This document shows, piece by piece, positions 55,901 through 63,930 of a DNA stretch of 64,000 nt (position 1 is its first letter; each line of letters begins with the position of its first letter). Under the pieces are notes generated by a model, which was not told where the DNA came from, searched no databases, and saw only the letters and a program-made list of their open reading frames with translations. This DNA is from Blastocatellia bacterium (GTDB taxonomy: Bacteria; Acidobacteriota; Blastocatellia; Chloracidobacteriales; Chloracidobacteriaceae), in NCBI GenBank assembly GCA_019695185.1, contig JAIBAN010000021.1, forward strand, positions 27,121 to 91,120. Direction: 5' to 3'. Made by a program: the position numbers and the translations under genes.

Positions 55901-57474
55901 TTGTGGCCGGGCAGGTTTACCTAAAAGGGCCGCTTTACGTGGTAACCCCTGACAACACCAGTACCTTGAGTGCCCAAAATGTCCAGGCCACGGCAAATGT
56001 TTCGGAATTTCGCCTGACAGCCCGGACCAGTGAGGAAGCCGAACAGGATTACACGGTCACTAATGACGGCCCCATCCGGATAACCGCCGCCAAAGGTGAA
56101 ATCCGGTTTGACCAATGTGCCTTTACCGGAGAAAACACCCGGCTCACGGTCACCGGCGGCATTGCTGCCAGCGGAAAACCTTCAATTGGCCTCAACGGAG
56201 ACATGGATTTGAAGCTCCTGCGGTCATTCACGCCCAATCTGTTTACCAGAGGCGTGGCCCACCTCAAGGCGGCTGTTTCCGGCACCCTGGAAAGCCCGCG
56301 CCTGTCCGGAGCGGCTGACATTGACGAAGCCTACCTGCGGCCCTTGGGTTTTCCCCTGGCTCTTGAGCATGGCGGAGGACGGATTTTGTTTACGTCGAAT
56401 CAGGCGCAAATCGAATCCTTTACGGCGGACGCCGGGAACGGGAAAATCGAACTTTCCGGCGGTTTCGTGCTGGACCAGAGCTTTACTCCGCGCTGGCGCT
56501 TTGGCTTGCGGGCAGATGACGTGAATCTGGTTTATCCGGCCAATGTCCGGTCCCTGCTGGATGGCGAACTGACGTTGCAGGGGAATCCGAATGTCCAGAT
56601 TCTGAGCGGAAATGTGATTGTCCGGCACGCCGAATATACCGAACGGACCGACATTACCTCGCTCCTGCAATCCAGTCTGAGCAACATTCCGAGCAGTTCG
56701 GTGGCAGACCTTGAAGTCGCCGGTTCCAACCGCTCACGGCTCATTCTGGATGTCAACGTCGAGGCGGCTGATTCCTTGTTCATTCGCAATAATCTGGCTG
56801 ATATTGTCGGAACGGCTTCGCTCAAGGTCCGGGGCACTTTACTGGACCCGCGTTTGGTGGGCCGGATTTTGATTTCACGCGGGCAGCTTGAGTTTCGCAA
56901 CGACCAGTATCAGGTGACGCGGGGCGTGGTGGTTTTTCCTGAGGCCCGCACGGAAAACATCTTCTTTGACATTCAGGCCGAAACGGAAATCCGCAGTTAC
57001 CGGGTGATTATCAGTTTTTCGGGCAACACCCAGAAATTCAACACCGCCTTGCGCTCCGAACCGGCCTTGCCCGAACGCAGCATTATGACCTTGCTGGCCA
57101 CCGGCAATCTGCCGCCGGCAGGGCAGCAGGATGACCCGACCGTGGCCACCCAAACCGGGGTCAGCGCCGCTTCCAGTATTTTGGCGGAACTGCTTTCGGA
57201 ACGGGTCGAAGAACGCACCAACCGTTTATTTGGGCTCAATCGGTTTCAAATTGACCCGCTGTTGGTGGGACGCGGCAACGACCCAACCGCCCGGTTGACT
57301 ATCGGGCGCAGAATCACCAAAGATTTGTCCGTTACCTATTCGACCAACGTGGCGACCGCGCAGGAACAGGTCATCCTGGTCGAGTATCGCCTGACAAATA
57401 ACGTTTCAGTTGTTGGCATTCGAGATCAAAAGGGAAATCTGGGGTTCGATGTACGCTACACGAAACGGTTCTAA
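52960..57474 (+). CDS. tamB: TamB-family translocation/assembly module protein
   Basis: A 1504-residue AsmA/TamB-type envelope protein. An N-terminal membrane anchor (about residues 5-30) is followed by a long repetitive beta region and the C-terminal TamB (DUF490) domain (about 1150-1504), with 'GTASLKVRGTLLDPRLVGRI' and a terminal strand 'GNLGFDVRYTKRF' ending in Phe. It is expected to span the periplasm and work with an Omp85 protein in outer-membrane assembly or lipid transport. The next gene is exactly such a protein. A Pro-rich linker is at about 510-532. A short tandem-repeat insert is translated at about 414-423. Longer than the E. coli protein (~1260). Confidence 0.92.
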   Translation: MTHKRKIFWALVTVASLAGLALVILLWWVQSPGFDAWAKDKLVATLRDYGIEAEVDSLDVGVFSTSAKAGGVRLRLKGDTVPFLTLEQISVQARLRDVLKGDVVLESASLEKPVVRLSVDEQGNLNLSRITVPGKTSETKPAGQVFTGLVKLNGGSLLVDAKTYQLETELHNLALALTATPTLQKWHCSFSESAVRFQDKTFDRLRVDTEVLLQEKSAEVVSFGFNSPLGETTLSGKVFWNPNAALQAPLAPDAPPAMKAPGSKDAAEGFLPPGFRFTGTLFTAVDMAKTAQVFLPRTPLSGQAKLHATVAGDEQTYRVKGTLEPVDGSALGAVFKGLSLAYEVNSPYAPLSPQIESQVNVKTLKYDRIAISNFAAQVTASPEAVDIKPFELQVLNGSVKGNAHLAAALFPPQPLTLSPQSSKSTAHIEVTNLDMAAAIALGSSKPLPLAGKLASKCDLSWPGLKFEQAVGEATTTLAGVITNGKPAGTATKSEAKPKNPVWDAIAKTQPVEPPPATPVAEPPAPPGPVTPPAGIPLQGETLTTLAPDGVTIKQGAFKAGVSTLDVTGTYRWNRQTNLNVKFHTPELAEAQQLAMRFGVAPPTLTAAAGNVSYGVRGAGDFEGVISGNLTAPAVTGKLSLAEIVVNQSVLGRVTADFDASPTVITVKQAEIIQPTGGRMTAVLAPTGPTAAKADVTIDALQVKPLAEVAALFGPQPTVTNSEPRNWGKLLAEAGGVVSGKVEVGGLPALASLVKKDGLSATAFANLEGTGRLTVTEARTPYGTLETSAVRFSLKSDEYRLEQADLKLPVGLFSATGKVKLVKNGRSLDFSQSSYEVSAQGKDVDLATLVKTLQVKDPGLSGNVAVEFVSQGMLDRVVSDTPKPEFTGTVRSEAIGVANQKFSKVVGTVKGKDGIAALKLNTIFIDRPFEANGTVTANYVQNPETDEVELRPTLDGLLKVDRTPITALLGAFGVSPKNIGGIVAGQVYLKGPLYVVTPDNTSTLSAQNVQATANVSEFRLTARTSEEAEQDYTVTNDGPIRITAAKGEIRFDQCAFTGENTRLTVTGGIAASGKPSIGLNGDMDLKLLRSFTPNLFTRGVAHLKAAVSGTLESPRLSGAADIDEAYLRPLGFPLALEHGGGRILFTSNQAQIESFTADAGNGKIELSGGFVLDQSFTPRWRFGLRADDVNLVYPANVRSLLDGELTLQGNPNVQILSGNVIVRHAEYTERTDITSLLQSSLSNIPSSSVADLEVAGSNRSRLILDVNVEAADSLFIRNNLADIVGTASLKVRGTLLDPRLVGRILISRGQLEFRNDQYQVTRGVVVFPEARTENIFFDIQAETEIRSYRVIISFSGNTQKFNTALRSEPALPERSIMTLLATGNLPPAGQQDDPTVATQTGVSAASSILAELLSERVEERTNRLFGLNRFQIDPLLVGRGNDPTARLTIGRRITKDLSVTYSTNVATAQEQVILVEYRLTNNVSVVGIRDQKGNLGFDVRYTKRF
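54203..54230. repeat. Degenerate CTCAGTCC array inside tamB
   Basis: CTCAGTCCCCAGTCCTC within tamB matches the CTCAGTC unit of the element at 52801. It is translated in frame as 'TLSPQSSK'. Confidence 0.6.
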
Positions 57475-57506
57475 AACACAGTCGAGGTTTGCTTTTTTCA
57501 CTCCTT

Positions 57507-57603
57507 CACCGCAGAGGCGCAGAGACGGCGCGGAGGTTGCGCAAAGGTTTCTGCAATTCTTCTCTGCGGATTCTCTGCGGATTCTCTGCGCCTCTGCGGT
57601 GAA
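57507..57603. repeat. Paired repeat element, GCAGAG unit, overlapping the Omp85 start codon
   Basis: ACCGCAGAGGCGCAGAGACGGCG-like units (57509-57543) face TCTCTGCGG units at 57561-57602, ending in CCTCTGCGGTGAA, in which the GTG at 57599 is the likely start codon. Confidence 0.85.
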
Positions 57604-60553
57604 AAAGCTGAACCCAAAGTCGGCCCTTCGTTGGGTCGTTTTCTGCCTTCTGCTGGGCTGGTGTGGTTGGTGGGTACCTGCCTCCGCCCAAAACAACTCA
57701 GTCCTCAGTCCTCAGTCCTCAGTCCTGAATGGCCCTCAGTCCGCAGCCCTGAATCAGCCCCAGTTACAAGGACCGCCTCCGCAATTTGCCTATTCGCTCT
57801 TTGCGACGCCACGGGTGCTGTCGCTTGAGGGTCGCCGGGTCAGCCGGGTGGACCTGGAATTCACCAACGGAACCAAAAGCAACGAAGGTATCTTTCGCAG
57901 CCTGATTGATTTTCGTCCCGGCGATGAGGTTTCAGCCGTCAAACTGCATGATACGCTGCTCAAGCTGTACGACTCCGGGCGGGCGGCCAACGCCCAGGTG
58001 TATGTGACCGATGACCCGACCCGACCCAGCGGTGTGATTCTCACCTTTGTGATTACCCGCCAGTTGCGGATTGGCAACGTCCTTTTTCCCGGTTTTCAAC
58101 TGTTTCCGGCTGAGGAGTTGCGTTCCCGGCTGGCCGGGCTGGAACTGGGCAGCAAAGTGTCGGAGCAAGCCGTAACACGGGCGGTGGAAACGCTCGCCAA
58201 TCTGTTTCGGGACCGGGGTTACTTTCAGACCAAAATTACTCCTTTGATTTCCGAGCCCAGTGAGGAAGGAAACGTCATTGTCAGTTTTACCATTTTGCCG
58301 GGAGACCCCGCCAAACTGGCCGACGGCATTCAACTGGAAGGAAATCTGAAAATTGACAAAGCCGACCTGACGGGAAAACTCAAAAGCAAGCCGGGCGGCC
58401 TTTACACCTTTGAACAGGTTCAGACCGATTTGGCCAAACTGCGGCAGGCTCATTTGGAAGAGGACTATCTCAATCCGGTTATTTCCAGCCCTTTTCGTGA
58501 TTACGATGCCAAAACCAATACCGTCAAAGTGGTGGTCACAATCAATTCCGGCCCCAAAGTGGATGTCAAATTGGACGGATATGACCTTTCGCGGAAGGAT
58601 TTGAAAAAAATTCTGCCCGTGTTGAGCGATGGCGGCCTGGACGAATTTGTGTTGGAGGACGGACGGCAACGGCTGCTCGACCAGGTGCAGCGGGACGGGT
58701 ACTTTTTTGCCGAAGTGACGGTGGAGCCGACCATTTTCGAAGATAAAGCGACGGTGCTCTATCGGGTTGAAAAAGGGCAGCGCTATCGGGTCAGTTCCGT
58801 CAAACTGGTCGGCACGGACCACGTTGCCTATGCTGCGGCGGAGTTCGAATCCAAAGTGGTGGGGCCGATTCCGACTTCACGGGGCCTGACCAGTAAACAG
58901 GCCATCAAAAACGACGCCGAATTGATTGAGCGGAAATTGCGGAACCAGGGCTTTTTGCAGGCCAAAGTGCTGGAACGGCGGCTTGGTGTGACGCCCAACA
59001 ACGAAAATCTGGAAATTGTGTTTGCCGTCAGCGAGGGGGCTCAAACCTTTATCGAAGAACTGATGGTAACCGGCAATTATGCCTTTTCCACAGAAAAACT
59101 GCTGGGGGCACTCCCGTCGGTCAACCCGAAAGCCGATTATCTTTCACAGGATTACATCAACACCGATACCAATCGGCTGTATGCCCTTTATGAAGAGGAA
59201 GGGTATGCCAAAGTGCGCATCAATCCGGTGATTGAACGGATTGACGACGACCCCAACCGCGCCCGGATTGTTTTTCAGATTACCGAAGGCAAAAAAATCT
59301 TTATCAATGATGTGATTGTCACGGTGCGCGGACGGACCTCAAAAACAGCGATTCGGAATTACATTCCTTTCAAACGGGGCGACCTGCTGCGCCAAAGCCA
59401 GTTGACCCAGACGGAACAGGCATTATATGCCACCGGAGCTTTCAAACAGGTCGTGTTCCGGACTGAAATCGTGCGCGAGGACGGCCCGAACCGTGATCTG
59501 TGCGATGTCATTCTGGAAGTGACGGATTCCAACCCTTACACGATTTCCTTTGGTTTGGGGTATCAACGCGAAGACCAGAATGAGGGCAGCCCGCGTGGTT
59601 CTTTCGAAGTCTCCAACAGCAACCTCTTTGGCAAACTTCAGACAGCCAGCCTGATTTTCCGTCTCAGCCGCCGGGAACAACTGGGCCAGTTTTCCTATCA
59701 GTTCCCTCGCCCATTTGGAAAACCCCTTCCAATTCTGTTGTCGGCCCTCTTTTCCCGCACCCAGGAAGTGAGTTTTGACTCGGAACGGCAAACCGTGCTG
59801 ATTCAAACTGAGAAACGGGTTTCACCTGCGACAAATTTGCTCTTCCGCTACCGGTTTGAAAACATCCGGGTTTTTAATCTCGACCTTTCCGGCAACGACC
59901 TGGCCCGCAACGACCAGCCGGTTCGCCTGGGGCGGTTGTCGGCCACCTTCCTGCGCGACACGCGGGATTCAGCCCTGGACGCCACCATTGGTTCATTTTC
60001 GATTGCGGACTTTTCGTTTGCCACCACCAAACTGGGCGGCAATGAGGAGTTTTTCCGCTTCTTCGGGCAATACCAGCAGTTTCGCTCACTGCCCAAAGTT
60101 CCTTCGGTGGTGGTGGCAACCAGTGCCCGGTTCGGGCTGGCCCGCCCGCTGGGGGACCGCGATACCCTTCCCATCAGTGAACGGTTCTTTGCGGGTGGTG
60201 CCAATACGTTGCGGGGATTGGATTTTGAGCAGGCCGGGCCGCGCGACCCCAATACCGACCGACCCATTGGAGGAAATGCGCTGGTGGTGCTCAACGCCGA
60301 ACTCCGCTTTCCGCTCCTGTGGAAATTTCAGGGAGCGACGTTCTATGACACCGGCAACGTGTTTGACAAGGTTTCCAATATTCAGTTGAACCGGTTTACC
60401 AACACCATCGGTGGCGGCTTACGGTTGAAAACCCCCTTTGGCCCGCTGCGGGTGGATGCAGGCTATTTACTGAACCCGCCATCGTTTGTCGCCGTCCCGA
60501 ATAAAAAACTGCCCGGCTTTCAGTTTCACTTCAGCTTTGGGCAGGCGTTCTAA
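57599..60553 (+). CDS. Omp85-family outer-membrane protein (BamA/TamA-like)
   Basis: A 984-residue outer-membrane assembly protein. I choose GTG at 57599: it gives a textbook signal peptide ('MKKLNPKSALRWVVFC', then 'PASAQ'), whereas the longer frame overlaps tamB and translates a repeat element. The periplasmic part (about 60-660) contains five or more POTRA domains. The C-terminal ~320 residues form the Omp85 barrel, with the L6 motif region 'FAGGANTLRGLDFEQAG' near 860 and a terminal Phe ('FHFSFGQAF'). It partners with the upstream TamB. Whether it is BamA itself or a TamA equivalent cannot be settled here, although a tamB neighbour favours TamA. Confidence 0.93.
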   Translation: MKKLNPKSALRWVVFCLLLGWCGWWVPASAQNNSVLSPQSSVLNGPQSAALNQPQLQGPPPQFAYSLFATPRVLSLEGRRVSRVDLEFTNGTKSNEGIFRSLIDFRPGDEVSAVKLHDTLLKLYDSGRAANAQVYVTDDPTRPSGVILTFVITRQLRIGNVLFPGFQLFPAEELRSRLAGLELGSKVSEQAVTRAVETLANLFRDRGYFQTKITPLISEPSEEGNVIVSFTILPGDPAKLADGIQLEGNLKIDKADLTGKLKSKPGGLYTFEQVQTDLAKLRQAHLEEDYLNPVISSPFRDYDAKTNTVKVVVTINSGPKVDVKLDGYDLSRKDLKKILPVLSDGGLDEFVLEDGRQRLLDQVQRDGYFFAEVTVEPTIFEDKATVLYRVEKGQRYRVSSVKLVGTDHVAYAAAEFESKVVGPIPTSRGLTSKQAIKNDAELIERKLRNQGFLQAKVLERRLGVTPNNENLEIVFAVSEGAQTFIEELMVTGNYAFSTEKLLGALPSVNPKADYLSQDYINTDTNRLYALYEEEGYAKVRINPVIERIDDDPNRARIVFQITEGKKIFINDVIVTVRGRTSKTAIRNYIPFKRGDLLRQSQLTQTEQALYATGAFKQVVFRTEIVREDGPNRDLCDVILEVTDSNPYTISFGLGYQREDQNEGSPRGSFEVSNSNLFGKLQTASLIFRLSRREQLGQFSYQFPRPFGKPLPILLSALFSRTQEVSFDSERQTVLIQTEKRVSPATNLLFRYRFENIRVFNLDLSGNDLARNDQPVRLGRLSATFLRDTRDSALDATIGSFSIADFSFATTKLGGNEEFFRFFGQYQQFRSLPKVPSVVVATSARFGLARPLGDRDTLPISERFFAGGANTLRGLDFEQAGPRDPNTDRPIGGNALVVLNAELRFPLLWKFQGATFYDTGNVFDKVSNIQLNRFTNTIGGGLRLKTPFGPLRVDAGYLLNPPSFVAVPNKKLPGFQFHFSFGQAF
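57699..57748. repeat. CTCAGTC tandem array inside the Omp85 gene
   Basis: Four CAGTCCT units and decayed copies follow the signal peptide and are translated as 'VLSPQSSVLNGPQSAALNQ'. The unit is the same as at 52801 and 54203. Confidence 0.85.
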
Positions 60554-60614
60554 GTACCGCCAACGGTAGTAAGTTGTCATAGGCCATCAGCGCAGGTTTT
60601 CCGGCAGGTTTTGT

Positions 60615-61265
60615 ATGAAGTTCCTGACCCTTTCCGAAGCAGGTTTTGAGCAACCAAACGAAGACGCGGTGGTGCTACAGCGGCACCCGCTCCACCCGGA
60701 TGTCGTCCTGTGTGCTCTGGCGGACGGACAGGGGGGGCAGCCCGGTGGCGGTGTGGCCGCTCGTCTGGCTGTGGAAAAAGCTGTGGAAAAAGCACTGTCC
60801 TTCCCGGTGACAAGTCTGACGCATCCGGTGGTCTGGATGCAGATTTTGACTGAGGCGGATGATGCGGTCTGCGAACACCAGGAAGCCGGTTTTTCCACTT
60901 TGGCGGTTTTTGGTGTGCTGAACGGCATGGTGTACGGGGCTTCCTGCGGAGACAGTGCCGTGCTGGTTCTGACTGGCGAAGGCTTTGCAGTCCTCACCGA
61001 GCATCAACAAAAAGACCCTCCCCTTGGCTCAGGCCGAGCGGTTGACACTTTTTTTGCGGCTGAGCTGACGGCTCCCTGGAAGATTGTGGCAATTTCGGAT
61101 GGGGTTTGGAAGTCCGCCGGCTGGGAAACCATCAAAACCACCTTGGAGCAATTTCACGGCGAAGCACTGCTTACTGCTCTGCGCCAGGCAGCAGGCGGGA
61201 AATCCGGCCAGTTATGGGACGATTTTACGGTAGGGCTGATTGAAAGCCCGCTCGATGTCCGGTAA
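60615..61265 (+). CDS. PP2C-like protein phosphatase
   Basis: A 216-residue protein with a PP2C (PPM) core. Metal-binding motifs are 'NEDAV' at residues 15-19, 'LADGQGG' near 36, 'GASCGDSAVLVL' near 118, 'AISDGVW' near 160 and 'WDDFTVGLI' near 204. It has fewer residues than typical PP2C enzymes (~240-300), so some inserts are missing. It is predicted to dephosphorylate Ser/Thr residues; no kinase lies nearby. The FHA domain encoded at 35429 is a conceivable partner, but that is speculation. The ATG at 60615 has no strong ribosome-binding site. Confidence 0.82.
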   Translation: MKFLTLSEAGFEQPNEDAVVLQRHPLHPDVVLCALADGQGGQPGGGVAARLAVEKAVEKALSFPVTSLTHPVVWMQILTEADDAVCEHQEAGFSTLAVFGVLNGMVYGASCGDSAVLVLTGEGFAVLTEHQQKDPPLGSGRAVDTFFAAELTAPWKIVAISDGVWKSAGWETIKTTLEQFHGEALLTALRQAAGGKSGQLWDDFTVGLIESPLDVR

Positions 61266-61342
61266 GTACATTCGCGGGTTTGACCTGCCTCGTGGTAGAT
61301 TGTGACTCCCCCAGCACAGCTTCGCTCTGTAGGCTTTGTGCC

Positions 61343-62869
61343 ATGTCATCCGTACTTGCCGATACCCAAACCCCAGCCACATGTTTTGATGTTGTCATTG
61401 TCGGTGCCGGTGTGGCCGGACTGACCGCAGCCGCCTTGTTGCAGAAAAGCGGCTACCGAACATTGCTGCTTGAAGGGCACGACAAGGCCGGCGGCTGTGC
61501 CGGTTATTTTTATCACCAGGGCTACAATTTCGACGTGGGGGCAACGGTTCTCATGGGGTTGGACCCGGACGGGCTGCATACCTGGGTCTATCGGGAACTG
61601 GGTGTTTCCGCGCCTGAAAGCACCCTTATCGAAACCGTCCCGGTATGGCTGCCGGACCGGACCGTAACGATTCACTTCGACCAAACCAAGTGGCAATCCG
61701 AGCGGGTGACGGCTTTTGCCCGCACCCCGGAAGAGGCCCGCCGACTGGCTGACTTCTGGCAACAGGTTGATACCACAGCGGATGTGCTCTGGCGAATGAC
61801 CGCCAAACGGCCTGTCTTTCCTTTGCGTGGGGTCAACGATGTGGTCAGTAATCTGAATCTGCTTTCGCCGGAAATGGTGAAACTGGTTCCGGTCATGTTT
61901 CGCACGGTGGAGGATGTACTGGTCAAGTACGGCTTGGCAGACCACCTGCCGCTACGGGCGTTTCTGGACGGACTGCTGCTCATCACAGCCCAGGAAACAA
62001 CCGCTCAGGCCCCGTTTCTGAATGGCGCAGCCGGACTTGATATTTACCGCCACGGCATCCGGCGTGCCAAAGGAGGCATGAAAACTTTGGTCAAATCCCT
62101 GTTGGAGCCTTACCGAAAGGCAGGCGGGACGGTTCAATGGCGGCATTGGGTGACGGACATCACACCTCAACCAGGAGGCGGATTTACCTTGCGAACCAGC
62201 CGGGGACTGGAAGTCACCGCCCGGCGAGTGGTTGCCAATCTGCCAGTCTGGAACATTCCCGCCATTGTCAAAGCCGAACTCAACGGAAAGCTCGCGGCGG
62301 CATTGAAAAAAGCCGGTCTTGGCTGGGGAGCCTTTACCCTGTACCTGGGTGTGGACGAAACGATTTTACCTGCCGGTATGGCACTCAATGCCCAGGTGCT
62401 GCAAAGCTACCGTGAGCCGTTCAAAGACGGCAACAGTTGTTTCCTTTCCCTCTGCGAAGCGGGCGACCGGCTTTCCGCCCCGGCAGGGAAACGGACCCTC
62501 ACGGTTTCCACCCACACGGAGGTTTCCGACTGGAAGGGATTGACATCCACTGCCTACGAACAGAAAAAACAGGCCGTGACCAACACCATGTTGGAAGCCG
62601 TGCGGCGGGTGATTCCCCAAATTGACCAGGGGCTGGAGGTGATTCTGCCGGGTACGCCCAAAACATTTGAACGTTTCACCGGACGGGCTGACGGGATGGT
62701 GGGAGGTTTGCGCACCCGGCTCGACAATAGCAACTGGGCGGCCATTTCCTCCGACATTGGTCTGGAAAACTTCTGGCTGGTAGGAGATACAACCTTTCCC
62801 GGACAGGGTACCATGTCTTGCGCATTATCCGGCATCAACGCCTGGCGGGATATTTTAACTAGAAAATAA
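61343..62869 (+). CDS. FAD-dependent carotenoid desaturase/isomerase-type oxidoreductase
   Basis: A 508-residue flavoprotein of the phytoene-desaturase family. The dinucleotide-binding start 'DVVIVGAGVAGLTAAALLQ' is at about residues 15-33, and 'KAGGCAGYFYHQGYNFDVGA' follows, in the style of CrtISO/CrtD proteins. The C-terminal FAD motif is 'NFWLVGDTTFPGQGTMSCAL'. The function could be carotene isomerisation, desaturation or ketolation; no crt neighbours are present to decide. The ATG at 61343 starts the natural domain, and 21 upstream in-frame codons lack similarity. It is the last clearly functional gene before the mobile-element tail. Confidence 0.85.
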   Translation: MSSVLADTQTPATCFDVVIVGAGVAGLTAAALLQKSGYRTLLLEGHDKAGGCAGYFYHQGYNFDVGATVLMGLDPDGLHTWVYRELGVSAPESTLIETVPVWLPDRTVTIHFDQTKWQSERVTAFARTPEEARRLADFWQQVDTTADVLWRMTAKRPVFPLRGVNDVVSNLNLLSPEMVKLVPVMFRTVEDVLVKYGLADHLPLRAFLDGLLLITAQETTAQAPFLNGAAGLDIYRHGIRRAKGGMKTLVKSLLEPYRKAGGTVQWRHWVTDITPQPGGGFTLRTSRGLEVTARRVVANLPVWNIPAIVKAELNGKLAAALKKAGLGWGAFTLYLGVDETILPAGMALNAQVLQSYREPFKDGNSCFLSLCEAGDRLSAPAGKRTLTVSTHTEVSDWKGLTSTAYEQKKQAVTNTMLEAVRRVIPQIDQGLEVILPGTPKTFERFTGRADGMVGGLRTRLDNSNWAAISSDIGLENFWLVGDTTFPGQGTMSCALSGINAWRDILTRK

Positions 62870-63593
62870 TGGTTCCTGCTTCATAATTTTGGTGCTCTGT
62901 CTGATGAATTTTTTCATCCTAGGGGCGCAGGGTTTTCAGAGAGTCTTCGCAGGATTTCCCTTCATCTTTTTCTGGGCCTCTTGGTGAAAAAATGAAACGG
63001 CACCAAAAAAATCACGGATTGAGATAATTCCATAGGGTGGTTTTCAAAAACGATCCAGCCAATTTCGTTCCCGGTTTTGCCCTACAAACTTTGATCTGAC
63101 AAAATGTGCCAAGGGTTGGAAAACCATCCAGTCAAAACCAATGTCTGGTGCAAGAAGCACAGGCAGGTCTGCCAAAGCAGGTGCAACACAATCAACCAAA
63201 GAGTATGAACAAGAAAAGAGCGTTCCGCTTTTGTTTGGAAAAAACCTCTGGCTACTGTTTGAATTGACAACCATGCAAAAGAATGTCTGTGTTTTAATCC
63301 TCACCTGGCAGTTGGTAGGATTTCGCACAAAGTTGCCGCCTTTGGCACCTTTTTTGTTTCTTTTGAATCTTGCTTTATATTGAAAAATTGAACCGTCTAA
63401 TCGTATTTCAGAAAGCCATTAGTCCCGAAAACAAGCTTGTACAAAATATTCTTATAAATCGTATCAGCTCAAATCAACCCATAGAAAACCGGGATAGTTT
63501 TTTGCAGGACGGTGCGAAAACTGTCCTGGCTTTTGAACTAATTGGCGTTGTCACACTATAATGCTTTCCAAAATCGGGGTAGAAAAATAAGTT
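62870..63593. other. Gene-poor, AT-richer tail
   Basis: About 720 bp with lower GC than the rest. Open frames up to about 95 codons occur on both strands (for example 63044-63328 minus), but none shows a recognisable domain or ribosome-binding site. It may be decayed mobile DNA, given the IS sequences that follow. I annotate no gene here. Confidence 0.5.
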
Positions 63594-63790
63594 ATGGTTA
63601 CGACCCGGCGGAAGGAAAAAATCATAGCGAAACCATGAAAAATCCATAGCCTGGAATTCAAAGCGAAAGTGACGTTGGAAGCTATCCGGGGGCAGAAAAC
63701 GATCAAAAAGATAGCGAGCGAGTACGAAGTCCATTTTTTTAATGAACAACGGCTCCATCAAGCCTTGGGGTACCGCACTCGGGCCATCAT
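63594..63790 (+). pseudogene. IS3-family transposase relic (OrfA start joined to OrfB end)
   Basis: From ATG 63594 the frame begins 'MVTTRRKEKIIAKP', meets an in-frame TGA at 63636, then resumes with 'EFKAKVTLEAIRGQKTIKKI' and 'ASEYEVH', the N-terminus of an IS3-type OrfA. It jumps directly to 'FFNEQRLHQALGYRT', the C-terminal end of OrfB. About 300 residues including the DDE catalytic core are missing, so it is inactive. The exact ends are not defined. Confidence 0.85.
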
Positions 63791-63930
63791 TTTTTTGGCA
63801 ATTAAAGGAAAGACCGACCTGGGCGGGTTGGCCAGGTCACCACATTATTCAAGCTGGGCAAAAGATAACTCATTACAGCGGAATCTAAATTTTCTAGTAT
63901 TATTGCTCCAAATGAAACATAATTCGGAGC

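Noticed and set aside
57410..57598. Longer Omp85 start overlapping tamB
   Set aside because: It encodes repeat sequence, puts the signal peptide about 75 residues in, and overlaps tamB; GTG 57599 gives a normal signal peptide.
63044..63328. Possible 94-codon minus-strand gene
   Set aside because: No recognisable domain, no ribosome-binding site, and a competing frame of similar length on the other strand in AT-rich DNA.
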